NCBI GenBank assembly: GCA_947453885.1
Contig: CANGIF010000017.1
Location: 1-60,534, forward strand
From: Flavobacteriaceae bacterium
GTDB lineage: Bacteria; Bacteroidota; Bacteroidia; Flavobacteriales; Flavobacteriaceae
Length of the DNA stretch: 60,534 nucleotides
Direction of reading: 5' to 3'
The notes below the pieces were generated by a model that had not been told where the DNA came from, made no database searches, and saw only the letters and a program-made list of their open reading frames with translations. This document shows positions 27,041 through 35,424 of this stretch, piece after piece. A program made the translations under genes and the position numbers. How positions within the stretch are numbered: position 1 is the first letter of the stretch; each line of letters begins with the position of its first letter.

Positions 27041-27727
27041 ATGGAAAAACTAAACTTAAAAGAAGATTTACAAGTTGATTCTAAATTAGAAAATATTTGG
27101 AAAGCAAGGTACAATGAGGATAATGAAGTAATTTCACCCTTATATCAGATGGAAGTGTTAAAAAATGAAATAACTTTTCTATCAATTAATCCTTCCTTAA
27201 CGCCTAAAGCTAGGAATGAAGCAACAAAAGGGTTTTATCCTCACCCTCCATATCATATTATTGATTATAAAAAAGATAAAAAAGACGAGTATTCTTTTTT
27301 TCGTAAATTTTATGAAATAGGCGAATCTCTAAACCAACCATGGACAATGTTAGATTTATTATATGAAAGAGAATCTACACAAGCGGAATTGGAAATTAAA
27401 TACAATCCAAAAACTATAAATACTAATGATAAAAACTTTCTTATAAATCAAATAAAATTAACATTTGAGATTTTAGATAATATTAAACCAAAGGTAGTTG
27501 TCATTTCAAATGCAGGAACAGACAAAATAATTCACAATAATTTAATTGATTTAGAAATCAAGCAAGAATTGCCTAGTAAAGAAAATGGTTTTATTTATAG
27601 ATTAAATGGAATACCATTTATTTCAAATGAAAGTCGATTTTTAGGAAGTGCGCAGCATTTTAATAGATCAAAAAAAGATGGACGATTTGAGAAATTAGTT
27701 AATGAAATTAAAAGAGTCACACAATAA
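27041..27727 (+). CDS. Uncharacterised protein, possibly uracil-DNA-glycosylase-like fold
   Basis: 228 aa. FLSINPSLTPKARNE near residue 50 resembles motif 1 of the UDG superfamily (a G/S-I-N/D-P loop), KPKVVVISNAG near 152 fits a central beta strand, and FLGSAQHFNRS near 205 could be the C-terminal loop with a catalytic-type His. GFYPHPPYHIIDY follows motif 1. These matches are weak, so the assignment is tentative. The strong AAUG-type spacing and the preceding AAA+ gene on the same strand suggest joint expression. Confidence 0.45.
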   Translation: MEKLNLKEDLQVDSKLENIWKARYNEDNEVISPLYQMEVLKNEITFLSINPSLTPKARNEATKGFYPHPPYHIIDYKKDKKDEYSFFRKFYEIGESLNQPWTMLDLLYERESTQAELEIKYNPKTINTNDKNFLINQIKLTFEILDNIKPKVVVISNAGTDKIIHNNLIDLEIKQELPSKENGFIYRLNGIPFISNESRFLGSAQHFNRSKKDGRFEKLVNEIKRVTQ

Positions 27728-27955
27728 AATCTCCTCACAAAGAAACCAAAATTAAATATTGTTTGTTTATAGGCAATCCTTAATGTTTACAGTAGGTAAA
27801 TTTAAAAAATTAATTTCAAAAGCGAACTTTATATACCAAACTAGAATCTTTTTTTTGATGACTCAACAAACAATACCCTACAAAACACCAATAGCAAAAA
27901 TTAGTAGTTTAGATTGCAGATAGTTGGGAATATCTTTAAGTTAATACATTAAAAA
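27728..27955. other. Non-coding right end of the insertion
   Basis: About 230 nt between the last insertion gene and the right 109-bp repeat. AT-rich, no ORF, no strong hairpin, and none of the ACGAG motifs seen at the left end. Confidence 0.5.
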
Positions 27956-27989
27956 ACCCTTTCAAAAACGAATTTCCGAAAGGGTTTTT
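27953..27989 (-). terminator. Terminator of the acyl-CoA dehydrogenase gene
   Basis: CCCTTTC and GAAAGGG pair. Read on the minus strand the hairpin is followed by a T6 run. It lies in the right copy of the direct repeat. Confidence 0.75.
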
Positions 27990-28064
27990 ATAAACGTTGC
28001 AAGTTATAGCCTAGCTCAAACCTCTTGAAATTACAATTCTTTGAATTTCTGAAGTCCCTTCATA
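27956..28064. repeat. 109-bp direct repeat, right copy
   Basis: Identical to 22443-22551. This copy is part of the intact acyl-CoA dehydrogenase gene: its last 17 codons, stop and terminator. Confidence 0.95.
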
Positions 28065-29147
28065 AATTTGCGTAATTTTAGAATCGCGCATCATGCGTTC
28101 AACATGATATTCAGCCACATATCCATTGCCACCATGAATTTGAACTGCTTCATTTGCAACTTCTAAAGCAATTTCAGAGGCGTATAGTTTAGCCATTGCT
28201 CCTGAATGAGCAATGTCTTTACCTTCGTCTTTTTCACAGGCTGCTTTCATTATTAATAATTTTGCCGCAGTAATTTTTACATACATATCAGCTAATTTAA
28301 ATGCTATTGCTTGATGATTGAAAATTTCTTTCCCAAATGCTTTTCTTTCGTGTGCATATTTTAATGCAAGCTCATAAGCTCCAGTTGCAATTCCCAATGC
28401 TTGAGATGCAATCCCAATTCTTCCTCCATTTAAAACGTTCATGGCAAACGAAAATCCAAAACCATCTTCTCCAATTCTATTTTCTTTTGGAACTTTAACA
28501 TCTGTAAACATTAAAGAGTGTGTATCGCTACCGCGAATTCCCATTTTCTTTTCTTTTAATCCAACTTCAAAACCAGCCCAACCCTTTTCTACTATGAAAG
28601 CATTAATTCCTTTGTGCTTTTTATCAACATGCGTTTGAGCAATTACCAAATAAGTAGAAGCTGTTGAGCCATTTGTAATCCAGTTTTTGGTTCCATTTAA
28701 CAGGTAATAATCACCCATGTCGATAGCTGTTGTTTTTTGCGAAGTTGCATCACTTCCAGCTTCTGGTTCAGACAAACAAAAAGCGCCTATTACTTCACCT
28801 TTAGCAAGTGGCACTAAATACTTCATTTTTTGTTCTTCAGAACAGTATTTTTCAATTCCAGCACAAACTAAAGAATTATTAACAGACATAATAACAGCAG
28901 CTGAAGCATCCACTTTAGCTATTTCGGTCATAGCTAAAACATAGGAAATACTGTCTAAACCTGAACCACCGTATTTTGGATCAACCATCATACCCAAAAA
29001 GCCAAGTTCTGCCATCATTTTTACTTGTTCGGTTGGAAATTTTGAGTGTTCGTCTCTTTCAATCACTCCAGGTAATAATTCAGTTTGAGCAAAATCTTTA
29101 GCTGCTTGCTGAATCATCAAATGCTCTTCGGTAAGATTAAAATCCAT
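28011..29147 (-). CDS. Acyl-CoA dehydrogenase
   Basis: FAD enzyme that oxidises acyl-CoA to trans-2-enoyl-CoA (fatty acid or branched amino acid degradation). 378 aa, complete. CLSEPEAGSDA and WITNGSTA are FAD/substrate motifs, AFGKEIFNHQAIAFKLADM and VQIHGGNGYVAEYHVERMMRDSK fit the C-terminal domain, and the catalytic base is E363 in YEGTSEIQ. The chain-length class (short/branched, butyryl type) is only suggested by similarity. The 3' end is the target of the 109-bp duplication, but this copy is intact. Own promoter at 29189-29220. Confidence 0.95.
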   Translation of the reverse strand: MDFNLTEEHLMIQQAAKDFAQTELLPGVIERDEHSKFPTEQVKMMAELGFLGMMVDPKYGGSGLDSISYVLAMTEIAKVDASAAVIMSVNNSLVCAGIEKYCSEEQKMKYLVPLAKGEVIGAFCLSEPEAGSDATSQKTTAIDMGDYYLLNGTKNWITNGSTASTYLVIAQTHVDKKHKGINAFIVEKGWAGFEVGLKEKKMGIRGSDTHSLMFTDVKVPKENRIGEDGFGFSFAMNVLNGGRIGIASQALGIATGAYELALKYAHERKAFGKEIFNHQAIAFKLADMYVKITAAKLLIMKAACEKDEGKDIAHSGAMAKLYASEIALEVANEAVQIHGGNGYVAEYHVERMMRDSKITQIYEGTSEIQRIVISRGLS

Positions 29148-29188
29148 ATTTTTGTATTGATTTATTTAAAAAAATTAGTTTGAATTTT

Positions 29189-29220
29189 CAAAAGTAGCAC
29201 TTTTTAGTCAATATTTCAAA
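29189..29220 (-). promoter_or_regulatory. Promoter of the acyl-CoA dehydrogenase gene
   Basis: Minus strand: TTTG (29217-29220), 20-nt spacer, TACTTTTG (29189-29196). This matches the -33/-7 consensus. Confidence 0.75.
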
Positions 29221-29228
29221 CGATATCG

Positions 29229-29236
29229 TAAATTTG
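29229..29236 (+). promoter_or_regulatory. Candidate -7 box of anmK
   Basis: TAAATTTG ends 4 nt before the ATG at 29241. If used, the mRNA would be almost leaderless, so this is only a candidate. Confidence 0.35.
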
Positions 29237-29240
29237 AAAC

Positions 29241-30308
29241 ATGTTTAAAGAAACTTATAATTTAATTGGAATTATGTCTGGCACATCGCTTGACGGCGTT
29301 GATTTAATTCATTTACACCTTACTTATAAAAATGAAAAATGGAACTTTGAACTATTTGAAAAAGAAACCATTACTTATTCAAATGAATGGCTACTTACTT
29401 TAAAAAAAGCAGTTAATTTTAGCAAGATTGAACTAATTGCACTTGATAGGAAGTACACCCTCTATTTAGGCGAAATGATACGTTCATTTGTAGAGCGTCA
29501 TAAAATAGAACATCTTGATGCCGTTTGTTCACACGGACATACCATTTTACACCAACCTAATAATGGAATTACGTTACAAATTGGAAATTTATCTGACATT
29601 GCAACTTATTGTAATCAATTGGTGGTTTGTGATTTTAGAATTGACGACGTTAAACTAGGCGGACAAGGAGCTCCTTTGGTTCCTATTGGAGACCGATTGT
29701 TGTTTTCTGAATATACTTATTGTCTAAATTTGGGTGGATTTTCTAATGTTTCTTTTGAATACAATGGCAACAGAATTGCTTTTGACATTTCACCTGTAAA
29801 TACAGTTTTAAATTACTTTTCAAATAAATTTGGAAAAGAATACGATGATAATGGTTCCATTTCAAGGTCAGGAAATAGCAATCCAAACCTATATTTGGCT
29901 TTAAATAATTTAGATTATTATAGCAGACCATTTCCAAAGTCATTGGGATATGAATTTGTTCAAGAAACTATTTTGCCTTTACTAGAATCTTTCAATAGTT
30001 CAGATGAAGACAAAATGTGTACTTTTACAGAACATGTTGCTTATCAAATTAGCAATGCTTTACCTAACAAAACAGGAAGTATGCTAATTACAGGAGGAGG
30101 AGCATATAATGATTTTCTTATTCAAAGAATACGTTTTTATTTGCCAAATATGCAAATTGAAATTCCAAATAATGACATTTTAGAATTTAAAGAAGCATTG
30201 ATTTTTGCATTGTTAGGTGTTTTAAAACTTAGAGGTGAAATCAATGTTTTAAGTAGTGTAACTGGCTCTAAATACAATCATTGTTCAGGAAAGATATATC
30301 ATCCGTAA
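29241..30308 (+). CDS. anmK: Anhydro-N-acetylmuramic acid kinase
   Basis: Phosphorylates and opens 1,6-anhydro-MurNAc from murein turnover to MurNAc-6-P. 355 aa. The ATPase-fold phosphate motif is GIMSGTSLDGVDLIHL (residues 9-24). HGHTILHQP, FRIDDVKLGGQGAPLVPIGD and LNLGGFSNVSF cover the catalytic Asp and substrate loop, and ITGGGAYNDFLI lies near the C-terminus. With mpl it supports murein recycling. Divergent from the acyl-CoA dehydrogenase, separated by 93 nt holding both promoters. Confidence 0.94.
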   Translation: MFKETYNLIGIMSGTSLDGVDLIHLHLTYKNEKWNFELFEKETITYSNEWLLTLKKAVNFSKIELIALDRKYTLYLGEMIRSFVERHKIEHLDAVCSHGHTILHQPNNGITLQIGNLSDIATYCNQLVVCDFRIDDVKLGGQGAPLVPIGDRLLFSEYTYCLNLGGFSNVSFEYNGNRIAFDISPVNTVLNYFSNKFGKEYDDNGSISRSGNSNPNLYLALNNLDYYSRPFPKSLGYEFVQETILPLLESFNSSDEDKMCTFTEHVAYQISNALPNKTGSMLITGGGAYNDFLIQRIRFYLPNMQIEIPNNDILEFKEALIFALLGVLKLRGEINVLSSVTGSKYNHCSGKIYHP

Positions 30309-30482
30309 TATAGTAATATGAATGTTTTGTACTTTTTGAACTTCTATTTATAAATCTACTAATTAAAATTAGTTTGTCACGCTTTGAGTTAAGCGTGAAA
30401 AAATGAAATTTAATTTAGATTCTGAAACACAAACAATTTTTCATATATTTATACGTTTAATTTTTAATAAAAAGCAATCAAA

Positions 30483-31421
30483 ATGGTTACTCCTGATGGA
30501 TTTATTGCGCGTAAATTGAACCTATTTACAGACTCAAAAGGTGCTGATAGTAGAAAATCTTTAGTTATATCAATACTTATTTACGCATTACTTTTACTTT
30601 TATTATTTTTTATTCGCTTTTGGCCTCCTTCAAATATTACTGAGTTAGTTGGTGGTGGAGGTGGTGGCGGTATGACAATAAATTTTGGCGACAGCGACCT
30701 AGGATCAGGTAAAGATTACAATTCTAAAAATCAAGTACCATTAAAAGATGTTAAAACAACTAAAGTGGTACCAAATGTAAATGAAAATATAATTTCTCAA
30801 GACAATTCAACTGAAGAAAGTGTAGCAATTGTTAAAGACGAAAAAAATAATAAAAATAGAATTCTATTAAAAAAAGAACCTATAATTGTAGAAGATAAAC
30901 CAAAAGTTTCCTCAACAACAAATGATGCGCTATCTAATTTTATAAAATCATCTAAATCAGGTGGAGATGGCGATGATAAAATTTCGGGAAATAAAGGAAA
31001 AGCTAATGGTAGTTTAAGCTCAAACGCTTATAATGGCGGAAATGGTTCTGGATCAGGAAATGGTTCTGGATCAGGAAGTGGAAATGGCTCGGGCAGTGGT
31101 TCTGGAAGTGGTTCAGGAAATGGAAACGGCTCAGGTTCTGGAAATGGAAGTGGTTACCGTTTAGGTAATAGAAAAGCACTTTCAAAACCTACTCCAGACA
31201 GCAAATGTAGTAACGAAGTTGGCGTTGTTGTTGTGGAAGTGACTGTAGATAAATCCGGAAGAACAATTGGAGCAGTAGCAGGAATAAAAGGAACTACAAT
31301 TACAGCAAAATGTTTGAAAGACCAAGCTAAATCAGCAGCATTAAATACAAAATGGCAGGCTAGCCCAGATGCACAAGAAATACAAGTGGGACAAATAATC
31401 TATAATTTTGGTTTGAATTAA
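30483..31421 (+). CDS. TonB-like energy transducer with Gly/Ser-rich spacer
   Basis: 312 aa. A short cytoplasmic N-terminus, one membrane helix (about 25-44), then a Gly run (about 57-63) and a variable linker with a long GSGSGN-type repeat (about 180-224, encoded near 31035-31155) that would span the periplasm. The C-terminal 85 residues form a small TonB-like domain with VVVVEVTVDKSGRTIGAVAG. With ExbB/ExbD encoded convergently next to it, it probably transmits proton-motive energy to outer-membrane receptors. The Gly/Ser tract may vary in length between strains. Confidence 0.8.
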   Translation: MVTPDGFIARKLNLFTDSKGADSRKSLVISILIYALLLLLLFFIRFWPPSNITELVGGGGGGGMTINFGDSDLGSGKDYNSKNQVPLKDVKTTKVVPNVNENIISQDNSTEESVAIVKDEKNNKNRILLKKEPIIVEDKPKVSSTTNDALSNFIKSSKSGGDGDDKISGNKGKANGSLSSNAYNGGNGSGSGNGSGSGSGNGSGSGSGSGSGNGNGSGSGNGSGYRLGNRKALSKPTPDSKCSNEVGVVVVEVTVDKSGRTIGAVAGIKGTTITAKCLKDQAKSAALNTKWQASPDAQEIQVGQIIYNFGLN

Positions 31422-31441
31422 GTTAATTTAAAAACCGAATT

Positions 31442-31837
31442 TTATTTAGTACTTGTTGCTAAAACAAATTTAAGATTGTTTTTAACTCCAATTTGAAGTA
31501 CATCTACTAAATCTTGAACCTGAAGATTAAAAGGGATTCTTACAATTACTGCCTGCTCCTTAGTTGTTCCAATTTTAGACATTAATGCAACTTCTAGATC
31601 TTCAAAAGCAATGGGTTCTTTGTCTATATAAAATTTTTTATCCTCTGTTACCGAAATCGTTATTACTTGTTTGTTTGTTTTATCGTTGTTTTTGGATTTG
31701 GGCAATGTCATTTTTATGACATTCGGATTTGCTAATGTTGAAATTATCAAAAAAAACAACAGTAAAAAAAACATAATATCACTTAATGAAGAGGTGGCAA
31801 CTTCAGCATGAAATCGCTTATTTCGTTTTATTGGCAT
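31442..31837 (-). CDS. exbD: Biopolymer transport protein ExbD
   Basis: 131 aa. One membrane helix near residues 19-36 (LSDIMFFLLLFFLIISTLA) with the conserved Asp (D20) in the helix start, part of the proton channel, then a periplasmic domain (IDKEPIAFEDLEVALMSKIG). Partner of ExbB, whose 3' end overlaps this start by 20 nt, so the two are translationally coupled. The pair faces the TonB-like gene, whose stop is 20 nt away. Confidence 0.92.
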   Translation of the reverse strand: MPIKRNKRFHAEVATSSLSDIMFFLLLFFLIISTLANPNVIKMTLPKSKNNDKTNKQVITISVTEDKKFYIDKEPIAFEDLEVALMSKIGTTKEQAVIVRIPFNLQVQDLVDVLQIGVKNNLKFVLATSTK

Positions 31838-32537
31838 AATTTGGTCTTTGAATTATGTTTATAAACTGTAATACTTGTTTCTGAATATTTAATGAAAAAC
31901 TATCTATTTTCCCATTAAATAAATGGTAGGCACTATAAGCAATTATACCAACAATAAGCCCAGAACCGCTGCTTATCATTTTCTCATATAAACCACCTGA
32001 AATGTTTCCTATACTAATATTTTCTGTTACAGAAATACTGTAAAATATTTTAATTACACCTGAAATTGTTCCTATAAATCCTAAAGTTGGAGCAATTCCT
32101 GCAATTAATCCCAATTGGCCAAGTTTTCTTTCCATTTCTCCAATTTGAATATTTGCAGATCTTTCCATGTTAGATTCAATCTCATTTATAGGTCTTCCTA
32201 TTGTTAAAATTCCTTCTTTTAAAATAGCAGCTGATGCAGTAGCATTTCTTTCTGTAATAGAAATTGCTAAATCTATATTTCCTGAATTTAAACTATCTTT
32301 AACGTCTATCATTAAATTACTATCAATTTTAGAGGTTCTGTTTATATACAAATACCTTTCAACAATAATAAATATCGTATAAAAAAGCAAAATAGCAATT
32401 GGTATCAAAAAAAATCCTCCTTTTAAAATAAATGTTAAAACAGATATTTCATTTGAGGATTCTATACCTTTAATGGCTACTTCTGAGCTTGCTGCCTTTG
32501 AAAGTGTGTCAGATTGTAGGAAAATGAATTGAAACAT
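31818..32537 (-). CDS. exbB: MotA/TolQ/ExbB proton channel protein
   Basis: 239 aa. Three hydrophobic segments (about 34-55, 135-160, 180-200), with GLIAGIAPTLGFIGTISGVI being the most characteristic channel motif. Forms the proton-conducting core with ExbD and energises TonB. It overlaps exbD by 20 nt in another frame. Upstream, TATCTTTA is a -7 box with one mismatch. Confidence 0.92.
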   Translation of the reverse strand: MFQFIFLQSDTLSKAASSEVAIKGIESSNEISVLTFILKGGFFLIPIAILLFYTIFIIVERYLYINRTSKIDSNLMIDVKDSLNSGNIDLAISITERNATASAAILKEGILTIGRPINEIESNMERSANIQIGEMERKLGQLGLIAGIAPTLGFIGTISGVIKIFYSISVTENISIGNISGGLYEKMISSGSGLIVGIIAYSAYHLFNGKIDSFSLNIQKQVLQFINIIQRPNYANKTK

Positions 32538-32661
32538 ATTGTGTTATATTTAATCGTTAATTCTAAAAAAAAGTTGAATTTTGCAATAAAGATACTTTTT
32601 CGATATTATACAGAACTAAAAAAAACGAAAAATATTTTAATAATATAATAATTTTTTTTTA

Positions 32662-33882
32662 ATGACCTATCAAGAAACTATAGAATGGATGTTTAAGCAA
32701 TTACCAATGTATCAAAACATCGGTAAAACAGCATATAAAGGAGATTTGACTAACTCGCTATTATTAGATAATTATTTAGGAAATCCAAGTAAAAATTTAA
32801 AATGTATTCACGTTGCTGGCACAAACGGAAAAGGTTCTACATCCCATTTATTAGCATCTATTTTACAAGAAAATGGATACAAAGTTGGACTGTATACATC
32901 TCCACATTTAAAAGATTACAGAGAACGAATTAAAATTAATGGAAAATTAATTTCAAAAAAATACATTCAAACTTTCATCAAAGAGCATAAGGATTTTTTT
33001 GAAGCAAATAGCCTAAGCTTTTTTGAAATGACAGTTGGATTAGCATTTGACTATTTTTCAAAAGAAATAGTTGATATTGCAATTATTGAAGTTGGAATGG
33101 GAGGAAGATTGGATTCAACCAATATAATAAATCCTATATTATCTATTATTACAAACATTGGACTTGATCACACAGCTTTTTTAGGGACAACTCATGTAGA
33201 AATTGCAATTGAAAAAGCTGGTATTATAAAAAAAAACATTCCCGTAGTAATTGGTGAATATAATAACGAAACAAAACAAGTTTTTTGTGCTAAAGCAAAA
33301 ACAGAAAATGCAAATGTATATTATGCATCGGAAATAAAAGATGTAACTTTAAGTTGTCCTTTAATTGGTGATTATCAAAAACACAACAAAAAGACCGTTT
33401 TACAATCTGTAAATGTTCTTAAAAAAGAAAAACATCTTTTAATTTCTGACAATGCTATAAAAAATGGGTTTAAAAATGTTATTAAAAACACTGGTTTATT
33501 TGGTAGATGGCAAATAGTAAATAAAAATCCAAAAGTTATTTGCGATACCGCCCATAACAGAGAGGGGTTAGAAATTGTACTCAATCAATTAAAACGTGAA
33601 AAATTCTATCAATTGCATATTGTTTTAGGAGTAGTAAATGATAAGGACTTAGATACTATTTTACCGCTATTCCCAAAAAATGCAATTTACTATTTCTGTA
33701 AACCAAATATTCCAAGAGGTTTAGATGAAAACAAACTGAAAGAAGAAGCAAAGCAATACAATCTAATAGGAGAGTCATATTCATCTGTTAAAGAAGCATA
33801 TAGAATTTCTTTTGTTGCCGGAAAAAAAGAGGATCTAATCTATATTGGTGGCAGCACTTTTGTGGTCGCAGAAATTTTATAA
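32662..33882 (+). CDS. folC: Bifunctional dihydrofolate/folylpolyglutamate synthase
   Basis: Adds glutamate to dihydropteroate and folates. 406 aa. The ATP loop AGTNGKGSTSHLL is at about 51-63, followed by GLYTSPHLKDYRERI, the family signature. FFEMTVGLAFDYFS, VGMGGRLDSTN, LDHTAFLG and the C-terminal GRWQ and DTAHNREGL motifs are all present. Divergent from exbB (125 nt apart) and followed by tRNA-Val. Confidence 0.94.
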   Translation: MTYQETIEWMFKQLPMYQNIGKTAYKGDLTNSLLLDNYLGNPSKNLKCIHVAGTNGKGSTSHLLASILQENGYKVGLYTSPHLKDYRERIKINGKLISKKYIQTFIKEHKDFFEANSLSFFEMTVGLAFDYFSKEIVDIAIIEVGMGGRLDSTNIINPILSIITNIGLDHTAFLGTTHVEIAIEKAGIIKKNIPVVIGEYNNETKQVFCAKAKTENANVYYASEIKDVTLSCPLIGDYQKHNKKTVLQSVNVLKKEKHLLISDNAIKNGFKNVIKNTGLFGRWQIVNKNPKVICDTAHNREGLEIVLNQLKREKFYQLHIVLGVVNDKDLDTILPLFPKNAIYYFCKPNIPRGLDENKLKEEAKQYNLIGESYSSVKEAYRISFVAGKKEDLIYIGGSTFVVAEIL

Positions 33883-33899
33883 AAAAAATAGAAAAAAAG

Positions 33900-33929
33900 T
33901 TGCAGATATAAATAATACATGTATATTTG
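33900..33929 (+). promoter_or_regulatory. Promoter of tRNA-Val
   Basis: TTG (33900-33902), 19-nt spacer, TATATTTG (33922-33929), then CACTCGC as at the tRNA-Thr promoter. A textbook -33/-7 pair. Confidence 0.8.
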
Positions 33930-33966
33930 CACTCGCAATAAGGTAGTAAATGCTTAAAGCATAATG

Positions 33967-34041
33967 GGGCGATTAGCTCAGTTGGTTCAGAGCATCTGGT
34001 TTACACCCAGAGGGTCGGGGGTTCGAATCCCTCATCGCCCA
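33967..34041 (+). tRNA. tRNA-Val (anticodon TAC)
   Basis: Acceptor GGGCGAT pairs with ATCGCCC, D-arm TAGCTCAGTTGGTTCAGAGC, anticodon stem TCTGG/CCAGA with loop TTTACAC and anticodon TAC, T-arm GGGGGTTCGAATCCC. CCA is not encoded (ACTA follows). Confidence 0.96.
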
Positions 34042-34046
34042 CTAAT

Positions 34047-34080
34047 AAAAAGGAGAAATCATATCGATTTCTCCTTTTTT
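34047..34080. terminator. Bidirectional terminator between tRNA-Val and murF
   Basis: AAAAGGAGAAATC and GATTTCTCCTTTT form a long stem with A and T tracts on either side, so it works for the tRNA (plus) and murF (minus). Confidence 0.85.
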
Positions 34081-34087
34081 ATTTTTA

Positions 34088-35368
34088 TTAAAGACAATTC
34101 AAAACCCTCTCTAATGCCATGCCTCTTGAACCTTTTATTAAAAACAAAGTTTCCTTAAGTTTTAATTTTGACATTTCTAATTCAAAAGATTCATAATCAG
34201 GGAAAAAATATAAAAGTGAAGTATTTTTTTTTACTTCAAAAAACTTATTTCCAACGAAATAAGTTTTAATACAACAAAACTCAATTTGTTCTACAATTTT
34301 TTTATGTTCATCCCTACTTTCTGAACCTAATTCAAACATATCCCCAAGAATCATTATTTTATTAACCCCTTCTAACTGAACAAAATTAGCAATTGCAGCA
34401 TTCATACTACTTGGATTTGCATTATAAGCATCAAGTAGTATTTTATTTGAATCTCTAAAAACAATTTGCGACCTGTTATTGCTTGGAAAATATGATTCAA
34501 TAGCATATTTAATCTGTTCGTCAGGAACTTTAAAATAACTACCAATTGTTATCGCAGCACAAATATTAGTTGCGTTATACATTCCAATTAAGTTGGATTG
34601 AACTACAGTTGAATTAAATTGCACTTGAACATTTGGTGATGCAGAGATGTTTGAAAAATATAAAAAACCATTTATATCTAGTTGACTAAATCCAATAATT
34701 GTAGCATTTAATGCTTTTTTTACTTGAATAGAATCGTCCAAATTCACAAAAAGCGTTTTATTATGAATTGAAATGAAATTATACAACTCAGTTTTACCTT
34801 TAATAACACCATCAATTCCACCAAAACCTTCTAAATGTGCTTTACCAAAGTTTGTAATGTATCCAAAATCAGGTTTAGCTATTTGACATAAAAATGCAAT
34901 TTCATTTTGATGATTTGCACCCATCTCAACAATTCCAATTTCAGTCTCCTTTGTAAAAGACAAAAGAGTTAATGGAACTCCAATGTGATTATTTAAATTT
35001 CCAATTGTAGCTTTAGTTTTGAATTTTTTAGATAAAACAGCATTTAATAATTCTTTAGTTGTAGTTTTTCCATTGCTTCCTGTTAATGCTATTACAGGAA
35101 TATTTAAAATCTTACGATGGTAACTTGCTAAATCTTGTAAAAAAATTAAACAATTAGGCACCAGTAAAGTTCTACTGTCTATATAATATTCATGATTATC
35201 GATTATAACGTATTTTGCTCCTTTATTTAAAGCTTCCAATGCAAATGTATTTGCATCAAAATTTGCTCCTTTAATAGCAACAAACATAGCATTTTCATCA
35301 ATCTTTCTTGTATCTATTGAAATTGAAGAACATTCTAAAAAACGAGTATATAGTAAGTCTAAATTCAT
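34088..35368 (-). CDS. murF: UDP-MurNAc-tripeptide:D-Ala-D-Ala ligase
   Basis: Last cytoplasmic amino-acid step of murein precursor synthesis. 426 aa. The Mur-ligase ATP loop ALTGSNGKTTTKELL lies near residues 92-106. EMGANHQNEI, ITNFGKAHLEGFGG and the C-terminal domain with DAYNANPSSMNAA and LGDMFELG are the MurF signatures. Lies downstream of gldJ on the same strand but separated from it by a terminator. Confidence 0.95.
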   Translation of the reverse strand: MNLDLLYTRFLECSSISIDTRKIDENAMFVAIKGANFDANTFALEALNKGAKYVIIDNHEYYIDSRTLLVPNCLIFLQDLASYHRKILNIPVIALTGSNGKTTTKELLNAVLSKKFKTKATIGNLNNHIGVPLTLLSFTKETEIGIVEMGANHQNEIAFLCQIAKPDFGYITNFGKAHLEGFGGIDGVIKGKTELYNFISIHNKTLFVNLDDSIQVKKALNATIIGFSQLDINGFLYFSNISASPNVQVQFNSTVVQSNLIGMYNATNICAAITIGSYFKVPDEQIKYAIESYFPSNNRSQIVFRDSNKILLDAYNANPSSMNAAIANFVQLEGVNKIMILGDMFELGSESRDEHKKIVEQIEFCCIKTYFVGNKFFEVKKNTSLLYFFPDYESFELEMSKLKLKETLFLIKGSRGMALERVLNCL

Positions 35369-35383
35369 AAAATGGATGGATAT

Positions 35384-35412
35384 AAAAAAAGCCCTAAAAA
35401 GGGCTTTTTAAA
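35384..35412 (-). terminator. Terminator between gldJ and murF
   Basis: AAAAAGCCCT and AGGGCTTTTT form a 10-bp stem with an A4 loop and a T tract on the minus strand. Confidence 0.8.
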
Positions 35413-35424
35413 AATATTTAATAT

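Larger units (their letters stand above)
22552..27955. mobile_element. Putative 5.4-kb genomic insertion between 109-bp direct repeats
   Basis: The segment separates a complete acyl-CoA dehydrogenase gene (right) from a duplicated 3' end of the same gene (left), the layout left by integration into the 3' end of a gene. It holds six accessory genes: a membrane protein, a PD-(D/E)XK-like protein, an HTH protein, a conserved hypothetical, an AAA+ ATPase and a possible glycosylase-like protein, with long non-coding gaps unlike the dense neighbours. No integrase or transposase is visible, so it may be a degraded or non-autonomous element. A duplication without mobility is the alternative. Confidence 0.6.

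Noticed and set aside
22552..27955. Complete integrative element with its own integrase
   Set aside because: None of the six proteins has tyrosine- or serine-recombinase or transposase motifs, so autonomy is not supported.
31003..31185. 60-codon minus-strand frame rich in His, Phe and Asn
   Set aside because: It is the complement of the Gly/Ser repeat tract of the TonB-like gene.
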